Shown in pieces: positions 44,432 to 54,024 of a stretch of 64,000 nucleotides of DNA; positions within the stretch are counted from its first letter, which is position 1; every line of letters starts with the position of its first letter. A program made the position numbers and the translations under genes. Under the pieces are notes generated by a model. The model was not told the origin of the DNA, ran no database searches, and saw nothing but the letters and a program-made list of their open reading frames with translations. This DNA comes from Arthrobacter sp. NicSoilB4. GTDB taxonomy: Bacteria > Actinomycetota > Actinomycetes > Actinomycetales > Micrococcaceae. The stretch covers positions 682,001 through 746,000 of the forward strand of contig NZ_AP024653.1 in the NCBI RefSeq assembly GCF_019977335.1, given 5' to 3'.

Positions 44432-45066
44432 TTGGTGGGGGCCGTCGCCGCAGCGGGCTTGCGGCCAAGGAACACCGCGGCGCCTCCAACGACCAGGCTC
44501 AGCACCAGCAGCGCCCAACCGGCGACAGTGAGGCCCGATGCCAGGGCGACCTGGCCGGCGTCGAGAGTGTGGGCGGACAGCATCGAATCGATCACGGCGT
44601 TGCCCCACAGCCTGACTGCCGCGAAAAGCAGGGGCACTGCCCACAGCGCCCAGCGCAGTCCCTTGCGTGCCACGTTCGTGCCGATGAGCAGGAGCCAGGT
44701 GAAGCCGAAGATCAGCGGGAACAGCGAGCCGGCGGTCTTGTGGATGTAATTGAGCTGCCCTCTGGCGTCCTCATCCATCGCGGAGCGCAGCTGCTCAACA
44801 TAGCCCGGGTCGAAGCCCCCGACCAGGGAATCGGGCATGGCAAGGCCGCCGCTGAGCTGCGTGAGCTGGTTCAGGGTGAGCAGGTGGAGGTACCAGAAGA
44901 GGAACAGGCTGGCCACAACACCCGCAATCAGGATCAGGTTGCTGTTGCTCTGCGCCTTCTGCGGGGTCCGGCTGGTGCTCGGGTTGATCACCGACGGCAG
45001 CTGGTGCTGGGGGACGACGGCGTTCGCGCCGTGCTTCTTGATCCGCTGTGCGGGTGTCTTGGCCAT
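44413..45066 (-). CDS. Integral membrane protein of unknown function
   Basis: The 217-residue protein has a basic soluble N-terminus (MAKTPAQRIKKHGANAVV), a first membrane helix (about 45-65), an extracytoplasmic loop of about 60 residues and three further helices (about 110-195). I do not recognise the family. Its final codons (GHAQP and stop) lie inside a palindromic repeat, so the C-terminus has been shaped by that element. It is divergent from the inositol-monophosphatase-like gene with about 100 bases between them. Confidence 0.7.
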   Translation of the reverse strand: MAKTPAQRIKKHGANAVVPQHQLPSVINPSTSRTPQKAQSNSNLILIAGVVASLFLFWYLHLLTLNQLTQLSGGLAMPDSLVGGFDPGYVEQLRSAMDEDARGQLNYIHKTAGSLFPLIFGFTWLLLIGTNVARKGLRWALWAVPLLFAAVRLWGNAVIDSMLSAHTLDAGQVALASGLTVAGWALLVLSLVVGGAAVFLGRKPAAATAPTKGHAQP

Positions 45067-45169
45067 GGCACCATTATCGCCCGGGCACGCGTGCAACCGG
45101 ACGCCGGGGTCCCGAGGCCCGGCGCCGTCCGCCTGTTCACTGCCGGCAGGCGCAGATAGGCTGGAGCGC

Positions 45170-46027
45170 GTGACCGAACTAGGAAAGCACCGGCTCGGCC
45201 GGCACAGCTCCGCTGAACTCAACCCCGCCCTGGACGACTACCAGCTCGCCGAGGCCCTCGTGCGCGAGGCCGGGACCTTGGCGCTCCTCATGCGTCAGGC
45301 CGGTCTGGAAGGCCGCCAAAAGACATCGGTTTCCGACGTCGTCACCGCCGCGGACCACGCCGCCGAGGCATATGTGCTGGAACAGCTCCAGCGCTGCCGG
45401 CCCGACGACGGCATCCTGGGCGAGGAGGGCGCCTCCGTCGACGGCACCAGCGGCCGGACCTGGGTTATCGACCCCGTGGACGGGACCTACAACTTCCTGC
45501 ATGGATCCACCTACTGGTGCTCGGCTATTGCCCTCAAGGACTCCTCCGGTGTGGTGCTCGGCGGGATCTTCCAGCCTGAGGAAGACAAGCTCTGGCTCGG
45601 CGGAACAGGCCGTGCCTCAACGCTCAACGGTGAACGGCTGACCACTTTCCGCTCGAACGGTGCCCCGGGCACGGGCCGCTCCGACACGCCCCTGTCCGAA
45701 CTCGGTGCCGCGACCTACATCCACCCCACCTGGCTCGCCGACCCGATGTGCGCGATGCCGTGGCACGCCGCCGCCACCTCCGCCGCCGCGCTGCGGATGT
45801 TTGGCTCCGGCTCCTGCGACCTCAGCCGCGTGGCCGACGGCGAACTGGGGTGCTGGTTCCAGCACAGCTGCCCGGAATGGGACTGGCTGCCCGGGAAAGC
45901 CATCGTCCTCGCGGCCGGCGGCGCGGCCGACGTCGTCCGGGTGAATGGCCTCGACTGGTTCGTCGCCGGAGGCACGACGGCGGTCCGTCACCTGCGCGCC
46001 GCCCTCGAATCCGGCTCCGTCCGGTAG
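45170..46027 (+). CDS. Inositol monophosphatase family protein
   Basis: The 285-residue enzyme has the FIG-superfamily metal motifs: GEEG (84-87), WVIDPVDGTYNFLHG (98-112, with the Asp-Pro-x-Asp-Gly-Thr core) and the C-terminal CPEWDWLPGKAIVLAAGG. It removes phosphate from inositol phosphates, histidinol phosphate or related sugars; which one is not decided by sequence. The GTG at 45170 gives the family's usual length. It is flanked on both sides by copies of the palindromic repeat. Inositol catabolic genes lie 12 kb downstream. Confidence 0.85.
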   Translation: MTELGKHRLGRHSSAELNPALDDYQLAEALVREAGTLALLMRQAGLEGRQKTSVSDVVTAADHAAEAYVLEQLQRCRPDDGILGEEGASVDGTSGRTWVIDPVDGTYNFLHGSTYWCSAIALKDSSGVVLGGIFQPEEDKLWLGGTGRASTLNGERLTTFRSNGAPGTGRSDTPLSELGAATYIHPTWLADPMCAMPWHAAATSAAALRMFGSGSCDLSRVADGELGCWFQHSCPEWDWLPGKAIVLAAGGAADVVRVNGLDWFVAGGTTAVRHLRAALESGSVR

Positions 46028-46045
46028 GTTCCGGCAGCAACCCGC

Positions 46046-46332
46046 GGGACATGCCCATTGTTGGCTGCGGGGCGTGGGCATAGTGGTGATATGTCCAGTG
46101 GGCGCGGCCCGGGGAGGGCATGTCCCTCGGGTGCCCCTAGAAGGCCGCGGGACATGCTCATTGTTGGCCGGAGGGCATGGACATGTGGGCATTATGTCCA
46201 GTGGCTGCGGACAGGGGAGGGCATGTCCCGAGGGGGCGCAGTGAGGGCCGCGGGACATGTCCATTGTTGGCTGCGGGGCGTGGGCATATGGGCAGTATGT
46301 CCAGTGGCTGGGGGCAGGGGAGGGCATGTCCC
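46046..46332. repeat. Palindromic repeat cluster B (three copies, 103-bp period)
   Basis: Three 81-bp copies start at 46046, 46149 and 46252, exactly 103 bases apart, each opening GGGACATG and closing GGGCATGTCCC, with CATTGTTGGC near the left and ATGTCCAGTGG in the middle. They belong to the same family as cluster A. Together they fill the 354-base gap between the monophosphatase and the UvrD helicase. Stable hairpins could protect or end the upstream mRNA. Confidence 0.9.
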
Positions 46333-46365
46333 GAGGGGGCGGACCTGACTGTCAGTGGCACCGCC

Positions 46366-46371
46366 TAGACT
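46366..46371 (+). promoter_or_regulatory. -10 element for the PcrA/UvrD gene
   Basis: TAGACT at 46366-46371 fits the TANNNT -10 form and lies ten bases before the ATG at 46382, so the mRNA would have almost no leader. No ribosome-binding site is visible. Confidence 0.4.
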
Positions 46372-46381
46372 TGTTAACACC

Positions 46382-48904
46382 ATGGATATGTTGTTTGACC
46401 CTTACGCCGACGGACCCTTCCAAGCTGCCTCGACCACGGCGGCGCGCACCAAAACGCCTGCCGGCCATGGGATGGCGGCACTGGATTCTGCCCACGGCGC
46501 CGGGCCCAAAGGCGGCCACGGGGATAACCCGTCCGGCGAACCGGACCACCACCGGCTCCCGGGCGCGGCTGAGCTCCTCGAGGGGCTGAACCCGCAGCAG
46601 GAGGAGGCCGTCAAGCACGCCGGCAGCGCCCTGCTGATCGTCGCCGGCGCCGGCTCTGGCAAGACCCGCGTGCTCAGCAACCGCATTGGCTACCTGATCG
46701 CCACCCGGCGCGCGCACCACGGCGAGATCCTTGCCATCACCTTCACTAACAAGGCCGCCGCCGAAATGCGCGAGCGGGTCGAAGCCCTGGTGGGCCCCCG
46801 GGCCAAGACCATGTGGGTGTCCACTTTCCACTCCTCCTGCGTCCGGATCCTGCGCCGCGAAGCCAAGAATGTCGGCCTTAACTCCAACTTCTCGATCTAC
46901 GACTCCGCGGACTCGCTGCGCCTCATCACGCTTGTTGCGAAGAACCTGGACCTAGATCCGAAGCGCTTTGCCCCCAAGGCCATTCAGCACAAGATTTCCG
47001 CTCTCAAGAACGAGCTGATCGACGCCGACAGCTACTCCTCCAGCGCAAACTACAACGACCCCTTCGAACAGGCCGTCGCCGAGGTCTTCAAGGGCTACAC
47101 GCAGCGCCTGCGCCAGGCCAACGCCATGGACTTCGACGACCTGATCGCCGAAACGGTCTACATGTTTCGCGCCTTCCCCGCGCTCGCCGAATCCTACCGG
47201 CGCCGGTTCCGGCACGTCCTGGTCGACGAATACCAGGACACCAACCATGCCCAGTACGCCCTCGTGCGCGAGATCGTCGGCGAAGGCCCCGGCGCGGCTG
47301 AGCTGACCGTCGTCGGCGACTCCGACCAGTCCATCTACGCCTTCCGCGGCGCCGACATCCGCAACATCGTGGAGTTCGAGAAGGACTACCCCGAAGCCCG
47401 CACCATCAAGCTCGAGCAGAACTACCGCTCCACCCAGACGATCCTCAGCGCCGCCAACTCGGTCATCGCCCGCAACCCCAACCGGCCGGAGAAGCGGCTG
47501 TGGACAGCGGAAGGCGATGGCGAGAAGATCGTCGGCTACGTGGGCGAGAACGAACACGACGAAGCCCAGTTCATCGCCAAGGAAATCGACCGCCTGCAGG
47601 ACGAGGGCGACCTCCGCCCCGGCGACGTCGCCATCTTCTACCGCACTAACGCCCAGTCACGCTCCATCGAGGATGTCCTGGTCCGCGTCGGGCTTCCGTA
47701 CAAGGTGGTCGGCGGGACCCGGTTCTACGAGCGCAAGGAAATCAAGGACGCGCTCGCCTACCTGCGAGTACTGGTCAACCCCGACGACGACGTCAACCTC
47801 CGCCGCATCCTGAACGAGCCCAAACGCGGCATCGGCGACCGGGCCGAGGGGGCCGTGGCATCACTCGCGCAGCGCGACAGGATCTCGTTTATGGCCGCGG
47901 CCCGCCGCGCCGACGAGGCTCCCGGCATGGCCACCCGCTCCGTTAACGCGGTCCAGGGCTTCGTGAAATTGCTCGACGACCTGGCCGAGGTGGCCTCCGG
48001 ATCCGGGGCTGCTGCAGCCCTGGAGGCTGTCCTCGAACAGACCGGCTACCTCGCAACCCTTCGCTCCAGCACGGATCCGCAGGACGAGTCCCGGGTGGAG
48101 AACCTCGCCGAACTCGTCGCCGTCGTGCGGGAATACGAGCGGGACAACCCCGAAGGTTCCCTCGGTGCCTTCCTGGAAGGCGTCTCCCTCGTGGCCGACG
48201 CCGACCAGATCCCGGACGCCCCCGCGGGCAGCCCCGACCAGTTGGCCGCCGCCGTCGCCGAAGCCAAGCGGCTGGGCGTGGTCACCCTGATGACCCTGCA
48301 CACCGCCAAGGGGCTGGAATTTCCGGTGGTGTTCCTGACCGGTATGGAGCACGGGCTGTTCCCGCACCAGCGCTCCGCCACCGACCCCAAGGAACTGGCC
48401 GAGGAACGCCGGCTGGCCTACGTCGGGCTGACCCGGGCCCGGAAGCGCCTGTACCTGACCCGCTCCGAGGTGCGCAGCATGTGGGGCCAGAGCCAGTACA
48501 ACCCGGCCAGCCAGTTCATCGAGGAAATCCCGGCCGAGCTCGTGGAATGGAAGCGTGAGGGCTCCACCCGCCAGACCGGCGGCTGGGGGAGCGGCGCGTC
48601 CATCGGCTCGAGCCGGTACGGCGGATCCTTCTGGGGAGCCGGCACGGCGCGCGGCACGGAGGCCAGCCCCTCGGCCGGCTTCAACGCCGATGTTCCGGCG
48701 GCCATCGCCAAGAACCGGGTCCAGCCGCAGAAGGAGGTCGTCGCCGTCAGCGTGGGAGACAAGGTCAACCACACGAGCTTCGGCAACGGCACCGTGCTGG
48801 CCGTCGAGGGGGCGGGAGACAAGACCGTCGCCAAGGTGAAGTTCAGCGTCGGCGAGAAGCGGCTCCTGCTCCGCTACGCCCCGCTGACAAAGCTCGACGC
48901 CTGA
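46382..48904 (+). CDS. pcrA: ATP-dependent DNA helicase UvrD/PcrA
   Basis: The 840-residue superfamily-1 helicase has the motifs in order: AGAGSGKT (Walker A, about 84-91), VDEYQDTN (motif II), GDSDQSIYAFRGA (motif III), QNYRSTQ, TLHTAKGLEFPVVFLTG (motif V) and VGLTRARKRL (motif VI). It unwinds DNA 3' to 5' in repair and in clearing stalled complexes. The C-terminal 60 residues form a Tudor-like domain (VGDKVNHTSFGNGTV), the RNA-polymerase-binding module of PcrA. An N-terminal extension of about 65 residues is Ala/Gly/His-rich. Confidence 0.95.
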   Translation: MDMLFDPYADGPFQAASTTAARTKTPAGHGMAALDSAHGAGPKGGHGDNPSGEPDHHRLPGAAELLEGLNPQQEEAVKHAGSALLIVAGAGSGKTRVLSNRIGYLIATRRAHHGEILAITFTNKAAAEMRERVEALVGPRAKTMWVSTFHSSCVRILRREAKNVGLNSNFSIYDSADSLRLITLVAKNLDLDPKRFAPKAIQHKISALKNELIDADSYSSSANYNDPFEQAVAEVFKGYTQRLRQANAMDFDDLIAETVYMFRAFPALAESYRRRFRHVLVDEYQDTNHAQYALVREIVGEGPGAAELTVVGDSDQSIYAFRGADIRNIVEFEKDYPEARTIKLEQNYRSTQTILSAANSVIARNPNRPEKRLWTAEGDGEKIVGYVGENEHDEAQFIAKEIDRLQDEGDLRPGDVAIFYRTNAQSRSIEDVLVRVGLPYKVVGGTRFYERKEIKDALAYLRVLVNPDDDVNLRRILNEPKRGIGDRAEGAVASLAQRDRISFMAAARRADEAPGMATRSVNAVQGFVKLLDDLAEVASGSGAAAALEAVLEQTGYLATLRSSTDPQDESRVENLAELVAVVREYERDNPEGSLGAFLEGVSLVADADQIPDAPAGSPDQLAAAVAEAKRLGVVTLMTLHTAKGLEFPVVFLTGMEHGLFPHQRSATDPKELAEERRLAYVGLTRARKRLYLTRSEVRSMWGQSQYNPASQFIEEIPAELVEWKREGSTRQTGGWGSGASIGSSRYGGSFWGAGTARGTEASPSAGFNADVPAAIAKNRVQPQKEVVAVSVGDKVNHTSFGNGTVLAVEGAGDKTVAKVKFSVGEKRLLLRYAPLTKLDA

Positions 48905-49034
48905 CACCCGCCCGGAAAAGCGGCTGGCGGGGCGCATTGTCCCGCGGCGCCGCCCCGCCTACAGTCGGAGAATCGGGCGCCACGAGGCGGCATTCCGCTC
49001 CGGCGCGCCAGCTCAACAAACGACGGGGCGCAGC

Positions 49035-50372
49035 GTGAAAATTCTGTTGGCCAGCCAGGCGATCGCCGGACACTTCAACCCCATGACGGGCATCGGTGTC
49101 CGGCTGAAGGACGAGGGCCACGAGGTCGGCTGGTACACCGGCGGCACGCTTGCCGGCAGGCTGGACGAGCTGGGCATCCCGCACTACCCGTTCGAACGCG
49201 CTGTTGAGCACACGGGCGAGAACCTCAATGAGCTCTACCCGGAGCGCGCCCGGCTCAAGGGCCCGATGGCCATCCGCTTCGACGGCGAACGGATTTTCGC
49301 GAGCAACGTCACCAATTTCTTCGAGGACATCAGGGACGTCCACCAGCGCTTCCCCTTCGACGCCGTCGTTATGGACAACACCATGTTCATCCAGAGGCTC
49401 GTGGCGGTGGTGCTGGGCAAGCCGGTGGTCAGCTTCGTCCCCATCGGCAACATGGAAAGCGACCCGCTGGTGCCGCCGATGTTCTTCGGCTTCGCGCCCG
49501 CACGGACCCCGGCCGACAAGGTCCTCCATGCCGGCGCCCGCCTGGTCTCGGACCAGTTCGTCACCAAGCCGGCGCGAACCAGCTACGCGCGGCAACTGCA
49601 GGGCTACGGCCTCAACACCCGGCGGGGGACCCCCATCACCGACGAGACTTACCTGTGGTCCCATGCGATCATCCAGACGGGCACGGCGTCGCTGGATTTT
49701 CCGCGGCGGCGCGTCAACCCGAAGGTCCACTACGTCGGCGCGCTGCTGCCTCACCGGCCGGCCGCAGCCGACAGTCCGGTGTCCGCCGCGCCGGCGGCCG
49801 CAACGCACCGCCATACCGTGGTCGTCACCCAGGGAACTGTGGACAACAGGGACCCCGAAAAACTGATAATCCCCGCCATCGAGGCGCTGAAGGACACCGA
49901 TTCCCTCATCATCGTGGCGACCGGCGGCGCGAACACTGATGAACTGCGACGGCGGTATCCGCAGCCCAACGTCGTGGTCGAGGACTATGTCGACTTCGCC
50001 CGGGTCTTTCCCGCCACGGACGTCTTCGTCACCAACGGAGGCTTCGGCGGGGTGCTGTTGAGCCTGTCCCACGGGGTCCCGCTCGTGGCGGCGGGCATCA
50101 ACGAGGGCAAGAGCGACGTCAATGCGCGGGTGGAATACGCCGGAGTCGGCGTCAACCTCAAGACCGAGACACCCAGCACCGCGGCAATCCGCTCCGCCGT
50201 CGACACCGTGCTGGGAGATCCGGCCTGGCGCGCCCGGGCGCAGGCCATGCAGGGCCAGTTCGAGGCTGAAGACAGCCTCGGCGCCGCCGTCGACGTCATC
50301 ATAGCGACCGCCGGCGGCGGGACACCCGGGTTAGGGATACGCGACGAAGGGACACCCGGCGTCGTCGGATGA
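49035..50372 (+). CDS. Glycosyltransferase, UGT/MGT-like (GT1 family)
   Basis: The 445-residue protein has the GT-B fold of UDP-glycosyltransferases: an N-terminal domain opening ILLASQAIAGHFNPMTGIG with the His at the GH-xNP motif, and a C-terminal donor domain with VTQGTV, ATGG and the signature FPATDVFVTNGGFGGVLLSL plus HGVPLV. Family members attach sugars to small lipophilic acceptors. The GTG start has a weak site. Acceptor and donor are unknown, and no biosynthetic cluster surrounds it. Confidence 0.85.
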   Translation: MKILLASQAIAGHFNPMTGIGVRLKDEGHEVGWYTGGTLAGRLDELGIPHYPFERAVEHTGENLNELYPERARLKGPMAIRFDGERIFASNVTNFFEDIRDVHQRFPFDAVVMDNTMFIQRLVAVVLGKPVVSFVPIGNMESDPLVPPMFFGFAPARTPADKVLHAGARLVSDQFVTKPARTSYARQLQGYGLNTRRGTPITDETYLWSHAIIQTGTASLDFPRRRVNPKVHYVGALLPHRPAAADSPVSAAPAAATHRHTVVVTQGTVDNRDPEKLIIPAIEALKDTDSLIIVATGGANTDELRRRYPQPNVVVEDYVDFARVFPATDVFVTNGGFGGVLLSLSHGVPLVAAGINEGKSDVNARVEYAGVGVNLKTETPSTAAIRSAVDTVLGDPAWRARAQAMQGQFEAEDSLGAAVDVIIATAGGGTPGLGIRDEGTPGVVG

Positions 50373-50412
50373 CGCCGCCAGCCGCCGGGCGCCTTGCATT
50401 CCTGCAGGCATA

Positions 50413-51120
50413 ATGGAGCCCATGCGACGGACACTTCTGGGGATCCTGGCCGCCCTCACCCTGCTGGCCTCCTCGGGGTGCACCATCACCCAGAAGGACC
50501 CGGACTACGTTCCGCCCGCGCCGCTGCCTGCGCTGGAACAGCTAAGGCAAGCCCCCCTGGCGGACGCAACGAAGTTCGTGGCAGGCCAGGACATCATCAG
50601 TTTCGCCACCGCGGACCGGAACGTGGCCTGTTCTTTGACTTCGGCCAGGGGCGGGCACGTGAACCTGCCGTATGAACAGAACGGTTTCTCGGACTCCGCC
50701 AACAACAAGATGGCCACCGTCCCGGTGGCGCACTGCGAACTCGCGGCGTATCCCAGGCCGGAGGCCCAGGACATCGCTGACGATTGTGGCGGGACGGGCC
50801 TCGGCTACCTTGGCGGCGCGGTGCTGCTGACGCCGGAGAAAGCCGGGTACGGCGAATGCCGCTCGGGCGTCACACAGCAGGAAGCCGAATTCGGGCCCAA
50901 GGGAAGCCGCACCGGCCCGATCTCCCAACTGCCGGTCCTCGACGAGGGCCAGGGGCTTGAGCGCAACGGCCTGCGCTGCTCCGCCTACAACGGCGGTGTC
51001 GCCTGCGGAAACGTCTCCGCGGGCGTCGCTTTCTTCGTTACGCGGGACCGTTACGAACTGATTCCCAACACCGGGAAACAAACCTCGCAGAGCCCCTCAG
51101 GAGCCCCAAAAACCCCGTAA
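50413..51120 (+). CDS. Secreted lipoprotein of unknown function
   Basis: The 235-residue protein begins with a lipoprotein signal (LLGILAALTLLASSGC, lipobox Cys at about residue 23) followed by a soluble domain with several Cys (in ACSLTS, HCELAAY, DDCGGTG, ECRSG, RCSAYN, ACGNVS), which suggests disulfides outside the membrane. I do not recognise the family. Two in-frame ATGs (50413 and 50422) are possible starts. A hairpin terminator overlaps the stop codon. Confidence 0.75.
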   Translation: MEPMRRTLLGILAALTLLASSGCTITQKDPDYVPPAPLPALEQLRQAPLADATKFVAGQDIISFATADRNVACSLTSARGGHVNLPYEQNGFSDSANNKMATVPVAHCELAAYPRPEAQDIADDCGGTGLGYLGGAVLLTPEKAGYGECRSGVTQQEAEFGPKGSRTGPISQLPVLDEGQGLERNGLRCSAYNGGVACGNVSAGVAFFVTRDRYELIPNTGKQTSQSPSGAPKTP

Positions 51121-51133
51121 TCTAGGGGTTTTT
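51108..51133 (+). terminator. Terminator overlapping the lipoprotein stop codon
   Basis: AAAAACCCC (51108-51116) pairs with GGGGTTTTT (51125-51133), with the stop codon TAA in the loop, giving a classic stem followed by a T-run. Confidence 0.88.
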
Positions 51134-51230
51134 CTACGCTCAATAGAATAGTGTCCTTACTCACATAACGGGTACTCTGGAACGGGCTGCTCCCAAGGAA
51201 GGACTAGAGTTCCGAAAGGAGCATTGCGCC

Positions 51231-51284
51231 GTGTGGCTCGTTTCCAAGCTAGTCGCAGGGTGCGTTTATTCCGCAGCCCGGTAA
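51231..51284 (+). CDS. Possible 17-codon leader ORF upstream of sucC
   Basis: GTG at 51231 follows AAAGGAG (51215-51221) by nine bases and opens a 17-codon frame (Met-Trp-Leu-Val-Ser-Lys-Leu-Val-Ala-Gly-Cys) ending TAA, 60 bases before sucC. The ribosome-binding site is better than that of sucC itself. It may be a translated leader, or chance; the rest of 51134-51344 holds no other signal I can support. Confidence 0.3.
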   Translation: MWLVSKLVAGCVYSAAR

Positions 51285-51344
51285 CCGCGATAACGTGGGG
51301 TCCGGCTGTACAGAAACTACTTCGACGTAGAAGGACACTAAACC

Positions 51345-52514
51345 GTGGACCTGTTTGAATACCAGGCGCGCGATATGTTCGAGGCGCACGGTGTACCCGT
51401 GCTTGCTGGCATCGTGGCGCACACCCCTGAAGAAGCAAAGGCAGCTGCCGAAAAAATCGGCGGCGTAACTGTCGTAAAGGCACAGGTCAAGGCCGGAGGC
51501 CGCGGCAAGGCCGGCGGCGTCAAGGTCGCCAAGACCGCTGACGAGGCGTTTGAACACTCCACCAACATCCTCGGCATGGACATCAAGGGCCACACCGTCC
51601 ACCGCGTGATGATCGCCCAGGGTGCAGACATCGCCGAGGAATACTACTTCTCCGTCCTCCTGGACCGGGCCAACCGCAACTACCTGGCCATGTGCTCGGT
51701 TGAAGGCGGCATGGAAATCGAGCAGCTCGCCGTTGAGCGCCCCGAAGCCCTGGCCAAGATCGCGATCGACCCGGCCGTCGGCATCGACCAGGCCAAGGCC
51801 GACGAAATCGTCGCCGCTGCAGGCTTCGCCGAGGAACTGCGCGGCAAGGTCGCCGGCGTCATCCTGAAGCTCTGGGACGTCTTCAAGAAGGAAGACGCCA
51901 CCCTCGTGGAGGTCAACCCGCTGGTCCTGACCGGCGCCGGTGACATCGTTGCCCTCGACGGCAAGGTCTCCCTCGACGAGAACGCAGACTTCCGCCACCC
52001 GAAGCACGCGCACCTTGAAGACAAGGACGCTGCTGACCCGCTCGAGGCCAAGGCCAAGGCGCAGGACCTCAACTACGTCAAGCTGGACGGCTCCGTGGGC
52101 ATCATCGGTAACGGTGCCGGTCTGGTCATGTCCACCCTCGACGTCGTTGCCTACGCCGGCGAGAACCACGGCAACGTCAAGCCCGCCAACTTCCTGGACA
52201 TCGGCGGTGGAGCTTCCGCCGAGGTCATGGCAGCAGGCCTCGACGTCATCCTGGGCGACCCGCAGGTCAAGTCCGTCTTCGTCAACGTCTTCGGCGGCAT
52301 CACCGCCTGTGACGCCGTCGCCAAGGGCATCGTCGGTGCACTGGCCGAGCTGGGCCACTCCGCGAACAAGCCGCTGGTAGTCCGCCTCGACGGCAACAAC
52401 GTTGAGGAAGGCCGCCGCATCCTGGCCGAGGCCAACCACCCGCTGGTTACCCTGGCCGCCACCATGGACGAGGGCGCCGACAAGGCTGCCGAGCTCGCCA
52501 ACGCAGCGAAGTAG
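51345..52514 (+). CDS. sucC: Succinyl-CoA synthetase beta subunit (ADP-forming)
   Basis: The 389-residue subunit opens with the ATP-grasp entry [19 protein letters not shown], contains [26 protein letters not shown] and [18 protein letters not shown], all standard SucC motifs. It binds nucleotide and succinate in the TCA cycle and works as a heterodimer with SucD. The GTG start follows AGAAGGA. SucD begins 12 bases downstream, so the pair is one operon. Codon use is highly biased, as expected of an abundant enzyme. Confidence 0.97.
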   Translation: MDLFEYQARDMFEAHGVPVLAGIVAHTPEEAKAAAEKIGGVTVVKAQVKAGGRGKAGGVKVAKTADEAFEHSTNILGMDIKGHTVHRVMIAQGADIAEEYYFSVLLDRANRNYLAMCSVEGGMEIEQLAVERPEALAKIAIDPAVGIDQAKADEIVAAAGFAEELRGKVAGVILKLWDVFKKEDATLVEVNPLVLTGAGDIVALDGKVSLDENADFRHPKHAHLEDKDAADPLEAKAKAQDLNYVKLDGSVGIIGNGAGLVMSTLDVVAYAGENHGNVKPANFLDIGGGASAEVMAAGLDVILGDPQVKSVFVNVFGGITACDAVAKGIVGALAELGHSANKPLVVRLDGNNVEEGRRILAEANHPLVTLAATMDEGADKAAELANAAK

Positions 52515-52526
52515 AGGGACTCGACT

Positions 52527-53429
52527 ATGTCTATTTATCTGAACAAGGACTCCAAGGTCATCGTCCAGGGCATCACCGGCGGCGAAGGCACCAAGCACAC
52601 CGCCCTGATGCTGAAGGCCGGCACCAACGTCGTCGGCGGCGTCAACGCCCGCAAGGCCGGCACCACGGTCCTGCACGGCGACACCGAGATCACCGTCTTC
52701 GGCACCGTCAAGGAAGCCATGGCCGAGACCGGCGCCGACGTCTCCATCGTCTTCGTTCCGCCGGCCTTCACCAAGGACGCCGTCGTTGAAGCCATCGAGG
52801 CCGGCATCGGCCTGGTCGTCGTCATCACCGAAGGCGTGCCGGTCCAGGACTCCGCCGAGTTCTGGGCACTGGCCCAGTCCAAGGTCGACGCCAACGGCAA
52901 GCAGGTCACCCGCATCATCGGACCGAACTGCCCCGGCATCATCACCCCGGGTGAGGCCCTCGTCGGCATCACCCCGGCCAACATCACGGGCAAGGGCCCC
53001 ATCGGCCTCGTCTCCAAGTCGGGCACCCTGACCTACCAGATGATGTACGAACTGCGCGACCTCGGCTTCTCCACCGCCATCGGCATCGGCGGCGACCCGG
53101 TCATCGGCACCACCCACATCGATGCGCTCGAAGCCTTCGAAGCTGACCCGGAGACCAAGGCGATCGTGATGATCGGCGAAATCGGCGGCGACGCCGAAGA
53201 GCGTGCCGCCGACTACATCAAGGCACACGTCACAAAGCCGGTTGTCGGCTACGTGGCCGGCTTCACCGCTCCGGAAGGCAAGACCATGGGCCACGCAGGC
53301 GCCATCGTCTCGGGTTCCGCGGGCACCGCCCAGGCCAAGAAGGAAGCCCTCGAGGCTGCCGGCGTCAAGGTCGGCAAGACGCCGTCCGAGACCGCCAAGC
53401 TCCTGCGCGAGGTCTTCGCAGCCCTCTAG
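52527..53429 (+). CDS. sucD: Succinyl-CoA synthetase alpha subunit
   Basis: The 300-residue subunit starts [20 protein letters not shown] (CoA-binding Rossmann domain) and has the ligase domain with the phospho-accepting His256 in KTMGHAGAI and the GPNCPG and SKSGTLTYQ motifs. It carries the phosphohistidine intermediate that links CoA thioester cleavage to ATP formation. It lies directly after sucC and ends at a hairpin repeat. Confidence 0.97.
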   Translation: MSIYLNKDSKVIVQGITGGEGTKHTALMLKAGTNVVGGVNARKAGTTVLHGDTEITVFGTVKEAMAETGADVSIVFVPPAFTKDAVVEAIEAGIGLVVVITEGVPVQDSAEFWALAQSKVDANGKQVTRIIGPNCPGIITPGEALVGITPANITGKGPIGLVSKSGTLTYQMMYELRDLGFSTAIGIGGDPVIGTTHIDALEAFEADPETKAIVMIGEIGGDAEERAADYIKAHVTKPVVGYVAGFTAPEGKTMGHAGAIVSGSAGTAQAKKEALEAAGVKVGKTPSETAKLLREVFAAL

Positions 53430-53455
53430 GCCCGAAGCACCACCAGGCACCAAAG

Positions 53456-53518
53456 CAACGCGGGGTCACTTCCGGCCCATTCCACCTCGTGGGATGGGCG
53501 CGGAGTGACCCCGCGTTG
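53456..53518. terminator. Hairpin repeat between sucD and SRPBCC gene
   Basis: CAACGCGGGGTCACTTCC at the left pairs with GGAGTGACCCCGCGTTG at the right, and inner GCCCAT pairs with ATGGGC. It separates convergent genes and can act in both directions. The same left arm recurs at 57551, so it is a dispersed element. Confidence 0.85.
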
Positions 53519-53541
53519 GTTGTTTAAGTACGACGGCGCTC

Positions 53542-54024
53542 CTAGACTTTCGCGCCGGCCAGGAGCTCGTCGAGCCGCTCGTAGCCTTCGGACAGTCCGC
53601 CTTCCATGCCGGACTGCGCCATGCCGTCGCGCGCCTCCATGCTGGGATAGACCCCGTGGGCCCTCAGCAGGGTGCGGCCGCCGCCAAGATCCTCGAAGGT
53701 CAGGAACTCGATGCTGACCACATCCGCGTAGCCGTCGAACTCGAAGGTCTGGATGGCGAAGTCGTTTTCCCGGACCGTGTGGAAGACGCCGTTGAAGCCG
53801 TACGAGTCGCCGTCCGGTCCCGTGTGGGTGTACCGGTAGCTGCCGCCGGTGCGGAAATCGTAATGGTCGATGTCCATCTTCAGCCGCCGCGGGCCGAGCC
53901 ACTGGGCGACCAGGGCAGGCTCCTTGTGGGCCCGGAAGACGTCGGCAACGGGATAATCGAACTCCCGCTCGCAATCGATGAAGGGCAGTCCCTCCGGGAC
54001 ACTGAGTTTCAGGGCGTTGGTCAT
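53542..54024 (-). CDS. SRPBCC (AHSA1-like) domain protein
   Basis: The 160-residue protein has the START/Bet v1 fold of activator-of-Hsp90-like proteins: REFDYPVADVFRAHKEPALVAQWLGP near the N-terminus, GGSYRYTHTGPDG in the middle and the C-terminal helix MEGGLSEGYERLDELL. Such single-domain forms often bind a hydrophobic ligand. It overlaps the ArsR-type regulator upstream by four bases (ATGA), a pairing seen repeatedly in actinobacteria. No substrate is known. Confidence 0.88.
   Translation of the reverse strand: MTNALKLSVPEGLPFIDCEREFDYPVADVFRAHKEPALVAQWLGPRRLKMDIDHYDFRTGGSYRYTHTGPDGDSYGFNGVFHTVRENDFAIQTFEFDGYADVVSIEFLTFEDLGGGRTLLRAHGVYPSMEARDGMAQSGMEGGLSEGYERLDELLAGAKV

Noticed and set aside
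51249..53453. 734-codon open frame on the minus strand opposite sucCD
   Set aside because: It is the mirror of two highly biased GC-rich genes; Gly/Asp/Val-rich low-complexity translation and no known domain. Similar shadows lie opposite groEL (6666-8306), the helicase-associated gene (14560-16719) and iolA (62290-63909).
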